Positions 34,800 through 46,475 are shown, counted from the stretch's first letter. The stretch is DNA of 64,000 nt from Meghimatium bilineatum (GCA_034231615.1 CM067306.1:34678019-34742018); one strand, 5' to 3'. Notes: a model not told the origin generated them from the sequence alone. Numbers and translations: made by a program.

Positions 34800-35100
34800 T
34801 GTGGTAAAAGGTAAAGGTAGGTCCCATGGCATCTGCCGTCGGGGATGAAGATAACTCTTCATGTACTAAGCCGCAGCAACTATTAGGTGGGATGACCAGT
34901 CCCCTTCCTTGCTGTTTTTTTTTCCGTCCCTAACTCATGCGCCAGGTACTCATTTACAGCTGAGTCGACTGGAGGAGTGGTCGTGTCAAGTGAGAAATCA
35001 CAACCCGGATTTTTTTTTTAATGTCCGGACGTGGTTTTGAACCTGGCACGCTGTAACCAGATGATAGCAAGCAAGCTCACTATCCACTAGGCTACCGCGC
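34800..35100 (-). repeat. tRNA-derived SINE (family S2), copy 1
   Basis: Minus strand begins GAGCGCGGTAGCCTAGTGGA (A box) with B-box GGTTCAAAACC about 45 bp on, and ends in a CTTTACCTTTTACC-type tail. A second copy lies at 38640-38850. It adjoins a TA microsatellite. Confidence 0.85.
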
Positions 35101-35102
35101 TC

Positions 35103-35143
<41 letters not shown>

Positions 35144-35147
35144 ATGG
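35103..35147. repeat. TA microsatellite
   Basis: About 20 TA units at the SINE 5' side. Confidence 0.95.
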
Positions 35148-35261
35148 AGTTCCTCTTTCCCCCCCCCACCCCCGCTAGACAATTTAATTTTGACACCCCA
35201 ATCATAGACAATGTTGAATCACTTTACAAAAATGCATGTAAGGTTGTCTTGCGAGCAGATT

Positions 35262-37432
35262 TAGAAGCTAGTAGATAGAGACACTAGTAGATAGAGACGC
35301 TAGTAGATAGAGAAGCTAGTAGATAGAGAAGCTAGTAGATAGAGAAGCTAGTAGATAGATAAACTAGTAGATAGAGAAGCTAGTAGATAGAGAAGCTAGT
35401 AGATAGAGAAGCTAGTAGATAGAGAAACTAGTAGATAGAGAAGCTAGTAGATAGAGAAGCTAGTAGATAGAGAAGATAGTAGATAGAGACACTAGTAGAT
35501 AGAGACACTAGTAGATAGAGACACTAGTAGATAGAGACGCTAGTAGATAGAGACGCTAGTAGATAGAGACGCTAGTAGATAGAGACACTAGTAGATAGAG
35601 ACACTAGTAGATAGAGAAGCTAGTAGATAGAGAAGCTAGTAGATAGAGACAGTAGTAGATAGAGACACTAGTAGATAGAGACACTAGTAGATAGAGACGC
35701 TAGTAGATAGAGAAGCTAGTAGATAGAGAAGCTAGTAGATAGAGACACTAGTAGATAGAGACACTAGTAGATAGAGACACTAGTAGATAGAGACACTAGT
35801 AGATAGAGAAGCTAGTAGATAGAGAAGCTAGTAGATAGAGACACTAGTAGATAGAGAAGCTAGTAGATAGAGAAGCTAGGAGATAGAGAAACTAGTAGAT
35901 AGAGAAGCTAGTAGATAGAGACACTAGTAGATAGAGACACTAGTAGATAGAGAAGCTAGTAGATAGAGACACTAGTATATAGAGACACTAGTAGATAGAG
36001 AAGCTAGTAGATAGAGAAGCTAGTAGATAGAGACACTAGTAGATAGAGACACTAGTAGATAGAGAATCTAGTAGATAGAGAAGCTAGTAGATAAAGAAAC
36101 TAGTAGATAGAGACACTAGTAGATAGACACTAGTAGATAGAGACACTAGTAGATAGACACTAGTAGATAGAGAAGCTAGTAGATAGACACTAGTAGATAG
36201 AGAAGCTAGTAGATAGAGACACTAGTAGATAGAGAAGCTAGTATATAGAGACACTAGTAGATAGAGAAGCTAGTAGATAGAGAAGCTAGTAGATAAAGAA
36301 ACTAGTAGATAGAGACACTAGTAGATAGAGAAGCTAGTAGATAGAGACACTAGTAGATAGAGACACTAGTAGATAGAGAAACTAGTAGATAGAGACGCTA
36401 GTAGAAAGAGAGGCTAGTAGATAGAGAAGCTAGTAGATAGAGAAGCTAGTAGATAGATAGACTAGTAGACAGAGACACTAGTAGATAGAGAAGCTAGTAG
36501 ATAGATACACTAGTAGATAGATACACTAGTAGATAGAGAAACTAGTAGATAGAGAAACTAGTAGATAGATAAACTTGTAGATAGACACTAGTAGATAGAG
36601 ACACTAGTAGATAGATAAACTAGTAGATAGATACACTAGTAGATAGAGACACTAGTAGATAGATACACTAGTAGATAGAGAAACTAGTAGATAGAGAAGC
36701 TAGTAGATAGATAAACTAGTAGACAGAGACACTAGTAGACAGAGACACTAGTAGATAGAGAAGCTAGTAGATAGATACACTAGTAGATAGAGAAGCTAGT
36801 AGATAGAGAAGCTAGTAGATAGAGAAGCTAGTAGATAGATAAACTAGTAGACAGAGACACTAGTAGATAGAGAAGCTAGTAGATAGATACACTAGTAGAT
36901 AGAGAAACTAGTAGATAGAGACACTAGTAGATAGATACACTAGTAGATAGAGAAGCTAGTAGATAGATAAACTAGTAGATAGATACACTAGTAGATAGAG
37001 AAGCTAGTAGATAGATACACTAGTAGATAGAGAAACTAGTAGATAGAGAAACTAGTAGATAGATAAACTTGTAGATAGAGACACTAGTAGATAGAGACAC
37101 TAGTAGATAGATAAACTAGTAGATAGATACACTAGTAGATAGAGACACTAGTAGATAGATACACTAGTAGATAGAGAAACTAGTAGATAGAGAAACTAGT
37201 AGATAGAGAAACTAGTAGATAGATAAACTAGTAGATAGAGAAGCTAGTAGATAGAGAGGCTAGTAGATGATATAGAGAGGCACGTAGATAGATAAACTAG
37301 TAGATAGAGAAGCTAGTAGATAGATAAACTAGTAGATAGAGAAGCTAGTAGATAGAGAAGCTAGTAGATAGAGAAGCTAGTAGATAGAGAAGATAGTAGA
37401 TAGAGAAGCTAGTAGATAGAGAGGCCAGTAGT
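35262..37432. repeat. 16-bp minisatellite, about 135 copies
   Basis: Unit CTAGTAGATAGAGAAG with variants ACACTAG and occasional 12-bp units, over 2.17 kb. It lies in HIVEP intron 1 and ends about 30 bp from the exon 1 donor. On the gene strand each unit reads as pyrimidine-rich TCTCTATCTACTAG. Confidence 0.98.
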
Positions 37433-37462
37433 GAGAAACAATGACACTCAGCTAGAACTTAC

Positions 37463-37537
37463 CAGAGTTTCTGGGCTGTCTCTGTTTCCTGTCCATATCC
37501 ACAGGAGATTCACCGCCATGATCTGTGACACTGTTGA
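37463..37537 (-). CDS. HIVEP: HIVEP exon 1 (most upstream exon recognised)
   Basis: A 75-bp exon with acceptor TTTATTCTAG and perfect donor GTAAGT. It reads two bases, 24 codons and one base, encoding NSVTDHGGESPVDMDRKQRQ and onward. The last base G joins GT of exon 2 to make Gly, so the frame is preserved. An in-frame ATG lies at the MDRKQ position and could be the start, but the frame is open back to the acceptor, so an upstream coding exon is possible. A 16-bp minisatellite starts about 30 bp inside the following intron. The short exon alone has no recognisable domain; it is assigned by splice signals, phase and strand. Confidence 0.75.
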
Positions 37538-37842
37538 CTAGAATAAATTGAGGGTTCGCCGTTAGTGAATGTGGACCCAAAAGAGACTAGGACAGAGAGG
37601 CTAGTAGGTAGACAGACATGTAGATAGATGTATAGTTTGGTACTAAGAGTGACAGATGAATATATGTATAGTCGAGACAGACAAATCGAGTTATATACAG
37701 AAATATTGATGAATGGGTAAGCAGAGGGTATATTGATGGTGCATAGAGACAAGACTGCAGTGCAGCATCGCAAGATCTACATTCCTGGTCTAACAGCAAC
37801 AGATCTTTCAGAGCCTGGATTTAACTCATCAACTCAGCATTG

Positions 37843-38246
37843 TCTATGACGAGGTCTTCATGTTAATACAATGTGACACCCTTTGAGCAACTTTTTCCTA
37901 TGACGAGGTCTTCATGTTAATACAATGTGACACCCTTTGAGCAACTTTTTCCTATGACGAGGTATTCATGTTAATACAATGTGATACCCTTTGAGCAACT
38001 TTTTCCTATGACGAGGTATTCATGTTAATACAATGTGATACCCTTTGAGCAACTTTTTCCTATGACGAGGTATTCATGTTAATACAATGTGATACCCTTT
38101 GAGCAACTTTTTCCTATGACGAGGTATTCATGTTAATACAATGTGATACCCTTTGAGCAACTTTTTCCTATGACGAGGTATTCATGTTAATACAATGTGA
38201 TACCCTTTGAGCAGCTCTTGCCTGTGACGAGGTATTCATGTTAATA
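37843..38246. repeat. 54-bp minisatellite
   Basis: Seven and a half copies, period 54 (37897, 37951), with CCTATGACGAGGTATTCATG. The first two units share one variant (GGTCTTC) and the rest another. 37540-37843 before it holds only degenerate TAGATAG echoes. Confidence 0.97.
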
Positions 38247-38270
38247 GTGATTATATAGGAAATATAAATA

Positions 38271-38395
38271 TGTTCTGTAGTTTGCAATTGCTTTCTGAGC
38301 GGGCCGGATGCGCAATTGCTTGCGGCGGGATTCGAACCCTATATTTTCACAGACGCGCTCTTTAATGCGACGCCACAGAGCCGGACATTACTATT
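38271..38395 (-). repeat. tRNA-headed SINE family S1, copy 2
   Basis: Minus strand: TCCGGCTCTGTGGCGTCGCA head and an exact B box GGTTCGAATCC, then GCAATTGCGCATCCGGCC. Confidence 0.8.
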
Positions 38396-38399
38396 ATTA

Positions 38400-39375
38400 T
38401 ACTATTTACTAGATTGAGTAAACAAATAGGGCAGAGATTGTGGACTAGATATTGGCATCTATAAAACAAAACCATCATAGCCAGCAAAATCAAGGAAGAA
38501 CAAACACTAAACATAAAATGACATGAAGGGATACTGCAACAAGTAGGCCAGTACCTGTATCTTGGACATATATTCATAAATGATGGAAGACGTAAAACAG
38601 AAGTTCAAAAGAGAATCAAGGAAGGCGCCATGTCAGCAACCTGCCGTAGGGAATGAAGATCTCTTTTCATGTACTAAGCCATGGCGACTGTCGGGTGGGG
38701 GGGTGGGGCGGGCGCAGTTCCATTCCTTGCTGTTTTTACCTTCCCTACCCGAATTCTTTTTTGGTCTGGACGTGGTTTCGAACCTGGTACGCTGCAACCT
38801 GATGATAGCAAGCAAACACACTATCAACTAGGCTACCGCGTTCCACAAAAAAAGAATATGAATGGCTAAAAGTGCATTCAATGACATGAGAAAAATATTA
38901 AAAACTAAACAAAACGCAAACTAAAAATGAAAAAATGCGATACATTATACATACATTATAGTCATACATTAATGTATGGTTCCAGAAACATGGACAATGA
39001 ACACACAGCTAAAATACAGTATAGATGTCTTTGATATGTGGATACATAGAAGAACATGGAGAACTTCGTGGAAGGAGAAGGACAACGAACAAAGAGGTTC
39101 TGACAACACTTCGTATGAAAACATAACTATTATAGGAAATCAAATTAAAACAAATAGAATATGTTTGACATATTAATAGCCATTGTTGAAGACTTCACTC
39201 GAAGATAGGGTTAAACAGATATACGGGGGGGGGGGTGGATAGATATCATGGGATGGAAAGGATACAGTCTAACTGAATGCACCACCAAGGCAAGATACAG
39301 AAGATGTTGGAGGTCCGTTGCAGTCAACCTTCGATACAGAGACGGCCTCTGATGATGACGATTATTACTATTATT
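38400..39375 (+). mobile_element. LINE family Y copy with SINE inside
   Basis: RT end of family Y: QQVGQYLYLGHIFINDGRRK and TEVQKRIKEGA, SINE insertion (38640-38850), then SAFNDMRKILKTKQNAN, TWTMNTQLKYSIDVFDMWIH, RRTWRTSWKEK. It ends ...CTGATGATGACGATTATTAC. The 3' 450 bp recur nearly unchanged at 40690-41160. Confidence 0.85.
38640..38850 (-). repeat. tRNA-derived SINE (family S2), copy 2
   Basis: Minus strand: GAACGCGGTAGCCTAGTTGA and exact B box GGTTCGAAACC. Same body as copy 1 (CATGTACTAAGCC block). It interrupts LINE Y. Confidence 0.88.
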
Positions 39376-40000
39376 CTTGTTGTTATTTTTGTTGCTTCTG
39401 CTGTTTTTATTGTTGTTTCTGCTGTTTTTATTGTAGTTTTTGTTGTTATTGTGGTTGCTATTGCTGCTGATATTGTTGTGGTTGCTGCTTTTCTTGTTAT
39501 TGTGGTTGTTGTTGCTGCTTTTTTTATACTGTTGTTTTTATTGTTGTTGTTATTGTTTTTATTGCTGTTATTGTAGTTGCTGTTGATGCTGTTATTGTAG
39601 TTATTATTGTTTTATTGTTGTTTAACCATATAAATATTGTTCTTGTTTTTATTGATGTGGTTGCCATGGTTACTGCTGTTGTTATTGCTGCGGATATTGC
39701 TGTGGTTGTTGCTGTAGTGCTATTGTTGCTGCTGTTATAGTTGCTGTTGTTGTTGTTAATGTTATTATTATTGCTGATGTGATTGTTGTTGTTGCTGCTG
39801 TTATTGTGGCTACTGTTGTAGTTGTTTCTATTGTTACCATTGTTTCTGCTGTTGTGATTGTTGTTCTTAGTGTTGATGTTACTGCTGTTACTGTGGTTGC
39901 TGTTGTTTCTTCTGTTGATGTTGCTGTTAGTGTTGATGTTGCTGCTGCTATTGTGGTTGCTGTTGCTGTTGTTACCGAAATCCAGTTGCTGCTAGGTAGT
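39376..40000. repeat. GTT/GCT trinucleotide-rich tract
   Basis: About 620 bp of TTGTTG, TTGCTG and TTATTG words with little else. Plus frames give Val/Ala runs, minus frames Thr/Ala runs. Simple sequence, not a gene. Confidence 0.9.
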
Positions 40001-40544
40001 TCTACTCTTGGCAGCAAAATTTCATTCTTAAAAAAAGTACAGGTCTTCTGAAGTTGACGTAGCGATCCATACAGTGAATTAGTGACTGTTACGGGCGTCT
40101 GTAAATGTTTTTTTAATATATTATTACATGCGATGCTGGTTTTATCTATTCTATTGTTAACCTCCTCAACGTCGATGTAAACTACTTGTGGCAGACTTCT
40201 GTCACGATAGGTGTAATGTCAAACAGACGATCATTACTTCATTGGCGTATCAACACTTAAACAAAATAGTATAAGGGCTAGAGGTTACGCACAGATAAAT
40301 ACGCCTCTGAAATTATCATCGATTTTTTTACAACGTGTGAGAACGATATTCTCTTTTAAGAACGAATATTCTTACGTCACATGTGAACTTTGACATTTCT
40401 AAGGATTCCTTGTATCTATTTCCATTTCTGGTATTTAGAAGACACAAAAAATCAACATAAGTATAATTTCGCAAATTAAAGTCGCTACATTCTAGAAAAT
40501 ATTGTACATATATTGCTAGCATATCATGAAGTGAAGTCTATTGT

Positions 40545-41465
40545 CTTTTCCCAGGTGAATGATGGATGTTAGTATCCTCACTTGCCGTTAAGGTAGGGTG
40601 GAAGACTTGGTTGTCATTCCAATACAAGATGTGTCGCCTTGATTGCATTGAGTCCATGTTTGTTCAAAGTTATTTTGATGTTAGAAAACATGAAAATGAA
40701 AATGAAAAAATGCGATACATTATACATACATTATAGTCATACATTAATGTATGGTTCCAGAAACATGGACAATGAACACACAGCTAAAATTACAGTATAG
40801 ATGTCTTTGATATGTGGATACATAGAAGAACATGGAGAACTTCGTGGAAGGAGAAGGACAACGAACAAAGAGGTTCTGACAACACTTCGTATGAAAACAT
40901 AACTATTATAGGAAATCAAATTAAAACAAATAGAATATGTTTGACATATTAATAGCCATTGTTGAAGACTTCACTCGAAGATAGGGTTGCGCAGATATAC
41001 GGGGGGGGGATAGATATCATGGGATGGAAAGGATACAGTCTAACTGAATGCACCACCAAGGCAAGATACAGAAGATGTTGAAGGTCCGTTGCAGTCAACC
41101 TTCGATACAGAGACGGCCTCTGATGATGACGATTATTACTATTATTCTTGTTGTTGTTATTTTTTATTAAGTTTTCTTGGTCTACCATTAGCTTTATGTT
41201 CAGATATTCTTTTGTTATATGCTCTTATTGGTATTTGATCTGGGTTTATTTTCATAAGGTGACCGGACGATCTTACTTTCTGTCTTTCAATATGTTCAGT
41301 ACATGATATTATATCAACTCTTTCCCTAATTTCTTATTTTATCTAGTTTAGTAACCGTTGCAGCTTTTCTCAGACACTTCATCGCACATGTAAGAATTTG
41401 AAGACAAGTTTCTTTATCTACTAGTTTATCTACTTTCTCCATCTACAATAAATTGTAAATATTTC
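40545..41465 (-). mobile_element. LINE family X tail, interrupted by LINE Y
   Basis: Two X pieces on the minus strand: 41165-41465 (ETCLQILTCAMKCLRKAATV, TKLDKIRN) and 40545-40690, matching the tail at 9880-10165. Between them stands a plus-strand Y copy. 40001-40545 before it has no feature I can identify. Confidence 0.75.
40690..41160 (+). mobile_element. LINE family Y, 5'-truncated near-duplicate of 38926-39396
   Basis: From AAAATGAAAAAATGCGATAC to GATTATTACTATTATTCTTG it is almost base-for-base the same as the 38.9-kb copy, differing by a few single bases and the length of a G run. It splits LINE X. Confidence 0.93.
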
Positions 41466-41519
41466 TGCAACATGTACTTACTGCGCAAAACTGAAATCCA
41501 ACGGGTAAAACTAAAAACA

Positions 41520-41702
41520 GGGTAATGAAGTTTCATTAATCAATACAAACACACATAATTACGCACGCAAATGGACATTTGTTGACGATCCTGTTGACAT
41601 CCGCTTCAATGGCACAAGCCATCGGCGCACCCGTGATATTCTGGTGGAGGCCATCAAAGCGTGCTACTCTGACGACCCGACCGGTCTCGCGCTTGAGAAC
41701 CG

Positions 41703-41761
<59 letters not shown>

Positions 41762-42100
41762 TAATATATGCATTTGGAACTCTTAAACCTTTAGGGGTCA
41801 ATGAGCGCCAGTCGCATGGATGGTATGTTGTTCAATCATTTCTTTGTTTGTCTCGTTTTCACATGTATTTGAGAGCGTTCTTTGTAGTTTCCTGTTTGTG
41901 TCACCTCTGACCTAGTTTCAATCCTTCCGGTCATTTCCACATTTTGATAGCTAGACATGTGAACCTCAGTTGTGTGATTGCTGCACGTCGTTTTTAAAAA
42001 AATGTATTATGTGTACGTAATCTTGATAAAGGCCTTTTGGTCGAAACATCTATTTGTGTGTGATTATATGTGTTTCTAGTGATCAGCACAGCTTGTTTAC
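41520..42100 (+). mobile_element. Penelope-like 3' end (tentative)
   Basis: The coding trace WTFVDDPVDIRFNGTSHRRT followed by RDILVEAIKACYSDDPTG has the TRDILEA shape seen near the end of some Penelope-like ORFs. A TA run (41703-41757) and a 3' segment with CTTGATAAAGGCC and GTCGAAACATC follow. I am not sure of the class. Confidence 0.4.
41703..41757. repeat. TA microsatellite
   Basis: About 27 TA units inside the putative retroelement. Confidence 0.95.
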
Positions 42101-42129
42101 CGTTTCCTGCTTTACCTGTTAAATATGTC

Positions 42130-42320
42130 TGCAAACATTAAGTCAGATTAAAAAGGATATAATTTGGATAGTAGAAAAACTGCCATAATGGTAATATCCT
42201 CCAGAATGCAACATCAAAGTAGATAGGATCAGTCTCATGCAAGTCAATGTTTTCAAATACATGGATACCTTGATCATTCAGCAGATGGAAGGTGTATTAA
42301 AGTCAAATGTGGGGTAGCCA
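42130..42320 (+). mobile_element. LINE RT fragment
   Basis: NLDSRKTAIMVISSRMQHQS and a following broken FKYMG-like stretch is the RT region after the FADD box of a Y/T-type LINE. Confidence 0.6.
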
Positions 42321-42349
42321 AATCGGGAAAAGTTTCACAAGATGTATAA

Positions 42350-42600
42350 CACCTGTGTATGTATATATCTATCTACGTATGCGGTTTCGTCTTTGGGTCT
42401 CACCATGGACCACTGGATCAGCAACCAACCACCCATATATATATATACATACGTATCTATCTATATATCTCCCTAAGTATCGATACATCCATCTACATAT
42501 GTATACATCTATAAATTTAAATATGTATATACTTATCAATCTTTATTCACATTTATCTATTTCCACATATACGTATATATATATATATATGCATGTGGGT
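42350..42600. repeat. TATC/TATA-rich simple sequence
   Basis: Imperfect TATC, TACA and TATA tracts; open frames of Ile/Tyr/Ser are artefacts. 42600-42940 beyond shows no identifiable feature. Confidence 0.75.
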
Positions 42601-42942
42601 ATGTGTGTTGTGTCCGTGCCGAATACGGTGTACACGGCAAAAACCATTGCGTCTCTGTCCTAGCGATGTCATACTGCTCTGTGTAATTTTTACCAATATC
42701 CTGCACCATAACAAGGTGAGTCAACTTGGGAGATAGATAACACACAAATACTTTGAAAGACTGTAAAACGCTGATGCTCTAACCTGCATTGAACACACAC
42801 AAACACAGAAAATCCCACAGGATAATAATTAGCCCAATCACTGCGCAACTGTAATATTTCTGGGGAGGGGGAGGGACATGCGCCCTGCCTACCCTCGACT
42901 CGCGAACACTGAATGACAATCCGCTTGTCATATATTGCGTGT

Positions 42943-43080
42943 CATCATACAAACTTGTGTTACCACAGATCCTGAGTCACATCATACAAACTTGTGTTAC
43001 CACAGATCCTGAGTCACATCATACAAACTTGTATTACCACAGATCCTGAGTCACATCATACAAACTTGTATTACCACAGT
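42943..43080. repeat. 37-bp minisatellite
   Basis: Nearly four copies, period 37, with CATCATACAAACTTGTGTTA. Abuts a LINE I fragment. Confidence 0.95.
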
Positions 43081-43082
43081 GG

Positions 43083-43660
43083 TTGCAGTCGTGCTACTAT
43101 GATGGTACAAGCAAATCTCATTATTACAACTTGGGTGGGCGGAACAACAAAGAAACCTGTCGCAAGAGTCAGAGTTGTGCCCTGATGTCGACGTATGTTT
43201 CGGCGGCATTAGACTCGAAACACCATCAAGTCGAATGGCTGCTGGAACAGAGGGAGGAGCACTTATGGGAATGCCCCACGTGCTGTGAGGACAGTTTCTA
43301 ATCCTTTCAGGGAGGAAACGAGAGAGCCGAATTATTGGCAGGCAATACGGTGATAGGCGGCACATTGCTGATAAGATATAAAGCAGACTTGATCAAGGCA
43401 GTAATAAATTCATTTCAAGATGAAGATGATGTCAATGAGGCTGAGAACGTACACACACATAGAATGTTAGATATGGGAGTATCTAGAGGTGATGAAAAGT
43501 AAATCTTTTGGAAGGCCCGAAGATCACGCAATCAACACCTGACCTGGACTCTTGAGTATACATACACTAAGATGGCTGCTGGAACGGAGAGTGAAGCACT
43601 TATGGGAATGCCCCACGTGCAGTGAATCTAGTTTCTAATCAAGAATCAAGAAAAGGATGT
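43083..43660 (+). mobile_element. LINE family I tail fragments
   Basis: Two pieces of the same tail: LLEQREEHLWECPTCCEDSF (43235-43300) and a second echo at 43565-43650 (GCACTTATGGGAATGCCCCA). The same segment occurs at 14305. A DNA block of unknown origin lies between. Confidence 0.65.
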
Positions 43661-43675
43661 GTTATACAGAGATTC

Positions 43676-43870
<195 letters not shown>

Positions 43871-43889
43871 TCATTCTAATACTTGCCCT

Positions 43890-44050
43890 AGCTCTAAACA
43901 TTCGACTTACCATTCACTCTTATACTTGATTACACCATCGTTATAATATCTTGGCTTTCCGATCGCTCTAATACTTTGTTACGCCATCGTTATAATCATT
44001 TGGCTTTCCGATCGTTCTAATACTTTGTTACGCTATCGTTGCTGAACTAG
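43890..44050. repeat. about 50-bp tandem triplet
   Basis: Three copies with TACGCCATCGTTATAAT and GGCTTTCCGATCG. 44050-44370 beyond holds nothing identifiable. Confidence 0.85.
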
Positions 44051-44374
44051 ACCAGCATTAGAATCATTAAACTGCTACATTGCTTAACCAATTGAGTACA
44101 GTGCGGCTCTATCTTGTGATGTGCACACGATGTCTGCTAACAATTCACCTGCAAATATTCCCTTCCTGTTATGAACTGAAGTAATTTTAAACATCGATTT
44201 ATTGTGTGTGGGCGAGGTAACTCTGGCTATTTGTACAAAGTCAAGAGTTTTTTTTTTTAAAGAAACGAAAAAAGAAAATATAATTACCCTCATCAGGGTG
44301 CAGAAGGATTTGCATTGCTCTGGTGCAATCCCAGTGTTAGCAGATAACCAGGATCCTAAAAGCACCCCCTCGTG

Positions 44375-44450
44375 CATCCCTTCTGTAGTGGTTAAGCCGT
44401 TCGCTTTGTACTCGAGGTCGCGGGTTCGAATCTCTGGGGATTATCTCTTG
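44375..44450 (+). repeat. tRNA-like SINE head
   Basis: GTGGTTAAGCCGTTCGCTTT then exact B box GGTTCGAATCT. A-to-B spacing is tRNA-like but there is no closing acceptor stem, so I call it a SINE head, not a tRNA gene. Confidence 0.55.
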
Positions 44451-44927
44451 AAGCTATGGAGTTCGTGCCATGAGTGGTGCTATCAGCAGGCAATGTGTTG
44501 CTTCGATGAGAAAGGCGGAGTACACATGGAGTAACCCGAGTACAATGAAGTCAATCCAGAACACATTTTCAGCCTTTCAACCTACACAAGACACGCCATA
44601 TCTTTGAATAGAACATCTCCATCCCCACATTCAAAACACAGTGTAAGGCATGGGCTGGCCTGAACTGCCGGATACTCATGTACCAAAGCTCACGAAAGTG
44701 CCAGATTGGTGCGCAAATCTTCAGAGAGAATGGGTTAATCTACCCAGTACATGCTAGAGGACAGTGACATGTGCGAACATAATCCACGAGTAAACGCGAC
44801 GGTAGTAGAGCGCTAAAGGGCAGCGACATGTGCGGATACAATCCAGGAGTACATGTGAAGGGGGCATGTTCCATGGAAAAGCAGGAAACTATATAGTCCA
44901 TGACCTCTTACAAATGGGTATTCTTCT

Positions 44928-45085
44928 TCTTCAGCGTTCATTCTCAAACTCTCGCTGGATCTCTCTTGGAGTAGGACCATGGTCGTATTAGATTTCCAGC
45001 AGGATGCAGTTCATAGAATGGGAATGCGGTGTGTCGCCGCTTTATTTGCGCCAATGGCCCGACACATCCGCATACGGCGGGACAA
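44928..45085 (+). repeat. repeat A copy 10
   Basis: Full-looking copy: CTTCTTCTTCAGCGTTCATT to CGACACATCCGCATACGGC. 44450-44928 shows only a partial duplication (GCAGCGACATGTGCGGA); 45085-45630 nothing identifiable. Confidence 0.92.
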
Positions 45086-45629
45086 ATGGGCGTAAAATCT
45101 CAGACTTGGACAAGGTGTTCACGATGTCAGTGAAGTAAACTGCGATATATGAGTCGCACTGACCCTAGTCCAACTCTACTGTCGAGCACTTCATATACCG
45201 GGGGCCAGGCTCACAGATGAGAAAAGGTTCAGTATCTGAGGTGACAGGGGGTAATGGGTCATCTAGTCATATTATACAAATTCACTGACAGCGAAACACT
45301 TCATTCGAGATAGACGTAGATGCCCAAGTCCAAATCGTTTCTTACCGTTTTCTAGGAAATTGTCACTCAGTGACATGTTTTAGTCAGTAAAGTGAAAAGG
45401 CACAGTGGGTGATAAACCGCCATAGCTAAGAGGAGATACACTCTCACTGCCTGGAGACATATAGAAAGACTGTCATAGGCTACGGAAACTATATATATAT
45501 ATTGTGCGTGTTCGCCTGTTATTTGTGTATTTTTTTTAATGTAGAATTATTAGAAGACTGAAATATCAATCTTTTATTGCCTATATTATGCTAATATCGT
45601 TATCATCAACAAAAAATCTAAATCTGATG

Positions 45630-46475
45630 GTATCCCTACTTTCATCTGTCAATGTTCATCTCTACATTTGATGGTATTTCTACAATTTCATCTGCCAATG
45701 TTTATCTCTACATTTGATGGTATCCCTACTTTCATCTGTCAATGTTCATCTCTACATTTGATGATATCCCTACTTTCATCTGTCAATGTTCATCTCTACA
45801 TTTGATGGTATTTCTACAATTTCATCTGCCAATGTTTATCTCTACATTTGATGGTATCCCTACTTTCATCTGTCAATGTTCATCTCTACATTTGATGGTA
45901 TCCCTACTTTCATCTGTCAATGTTCATCTCTACATTTGATGGTATCCCTACTTTCATCTGTCAATGTTCATCTCTACATTTGATGGTATCCCTACTTTCA
46001 TCTGTCAATGTTCATCTCTACATTTGATGGTATTTTTACAATTTCATCTGCCAATGTTCATCTCTACATTTGATGGTATTTTTACAATTTCATCTGCCAA
46101 TGTTCATCTCTACATCTGATGATATTCCAACAATTTCATCTGCCAATGTTTATATTTCATGGCATTCCTACAATTTCATCTGTCAATGTTCATCTCTACA
46201 TCTGATGGATTTCCTAAAATTTCTGTCAAGGATCACCTCGACATCTGATGGTATTCCTACTTTCATCTGTCAATGTTCATCTCTACATTTGATGGTATCC
46301 CTACTTTCATCTGTCAATGTTCTCTACATTTGATGGTATCACTACTTTCATCTGTCAATGTTCATCTCTACATTTGATGGTATTTTTACAATTTCATCTG
46401 CCAATGTTTATATTTCATGGCATTCCTACAACTTCATCTGTCAATGTTCATCTCTACATTTCCTCCAATATTCCG
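45630..46475. repeat. 44-bp minisatellite
   Basis: About nineteen copies with CATCTCTACATTTGATGGTA; two main variants (CCCTACTTT, TTCTACAATTT) alternate, and later units are shortened. 46475-47090 beyond is featureless apart from an AAT run near 46905. Confidence 0.95.

Larger units (their letters stand above)
1126..37537 (-). other. HIVEP: schnurri/HIVEP-family zinc-finger gene, whole span
   Basis: Span of ten coding exons on the minus strand joined by hand. Each boundary has AG acceptor and GT donor, and the phases (1, 0, 0, 2, 0, 0, 2, 2, 1) match at every junction. The predicted protein is about 2,870 aa from the first in-frame Met, close to vertebrate HIVEP1-3 and fly Schnurri. Known members are nuclear DNA-binding factors that bind NF-kB-like and Smad-linked enhancer sites and act in BMP/Dpp signalling; that role is inferred here from family membership. 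The architecture matches the family: paired fingers near both ends, a central single finger, acidic tracts and one huge exon. Introns are full of LINE, SINE and minisatellite DNA. Promoter, 5' UTR and polyadenylation site were not found. Confidence 0.93.

Noticed and set aside
35262..37432. CRISPR-like direct repeats (also other arrays)
   Set aside because: Units are contiguous with no unique spacers, in an intron-bearing animal genome: minisatellites.
39376..40051. Val/Ala-rich or Thr-rich proteins of 90-110 codons
   Set aside because: Produced by GTT/GCT simple sequence on either strand; no start context or splice support.
44375..44450. A tRNA gene (also at 15045, 34800, 38271, 38640)
   Set aside because: A and B boxes are present but anticodon and acceptor stems do not close and the bodies repeat elsewhere: SINE heads.
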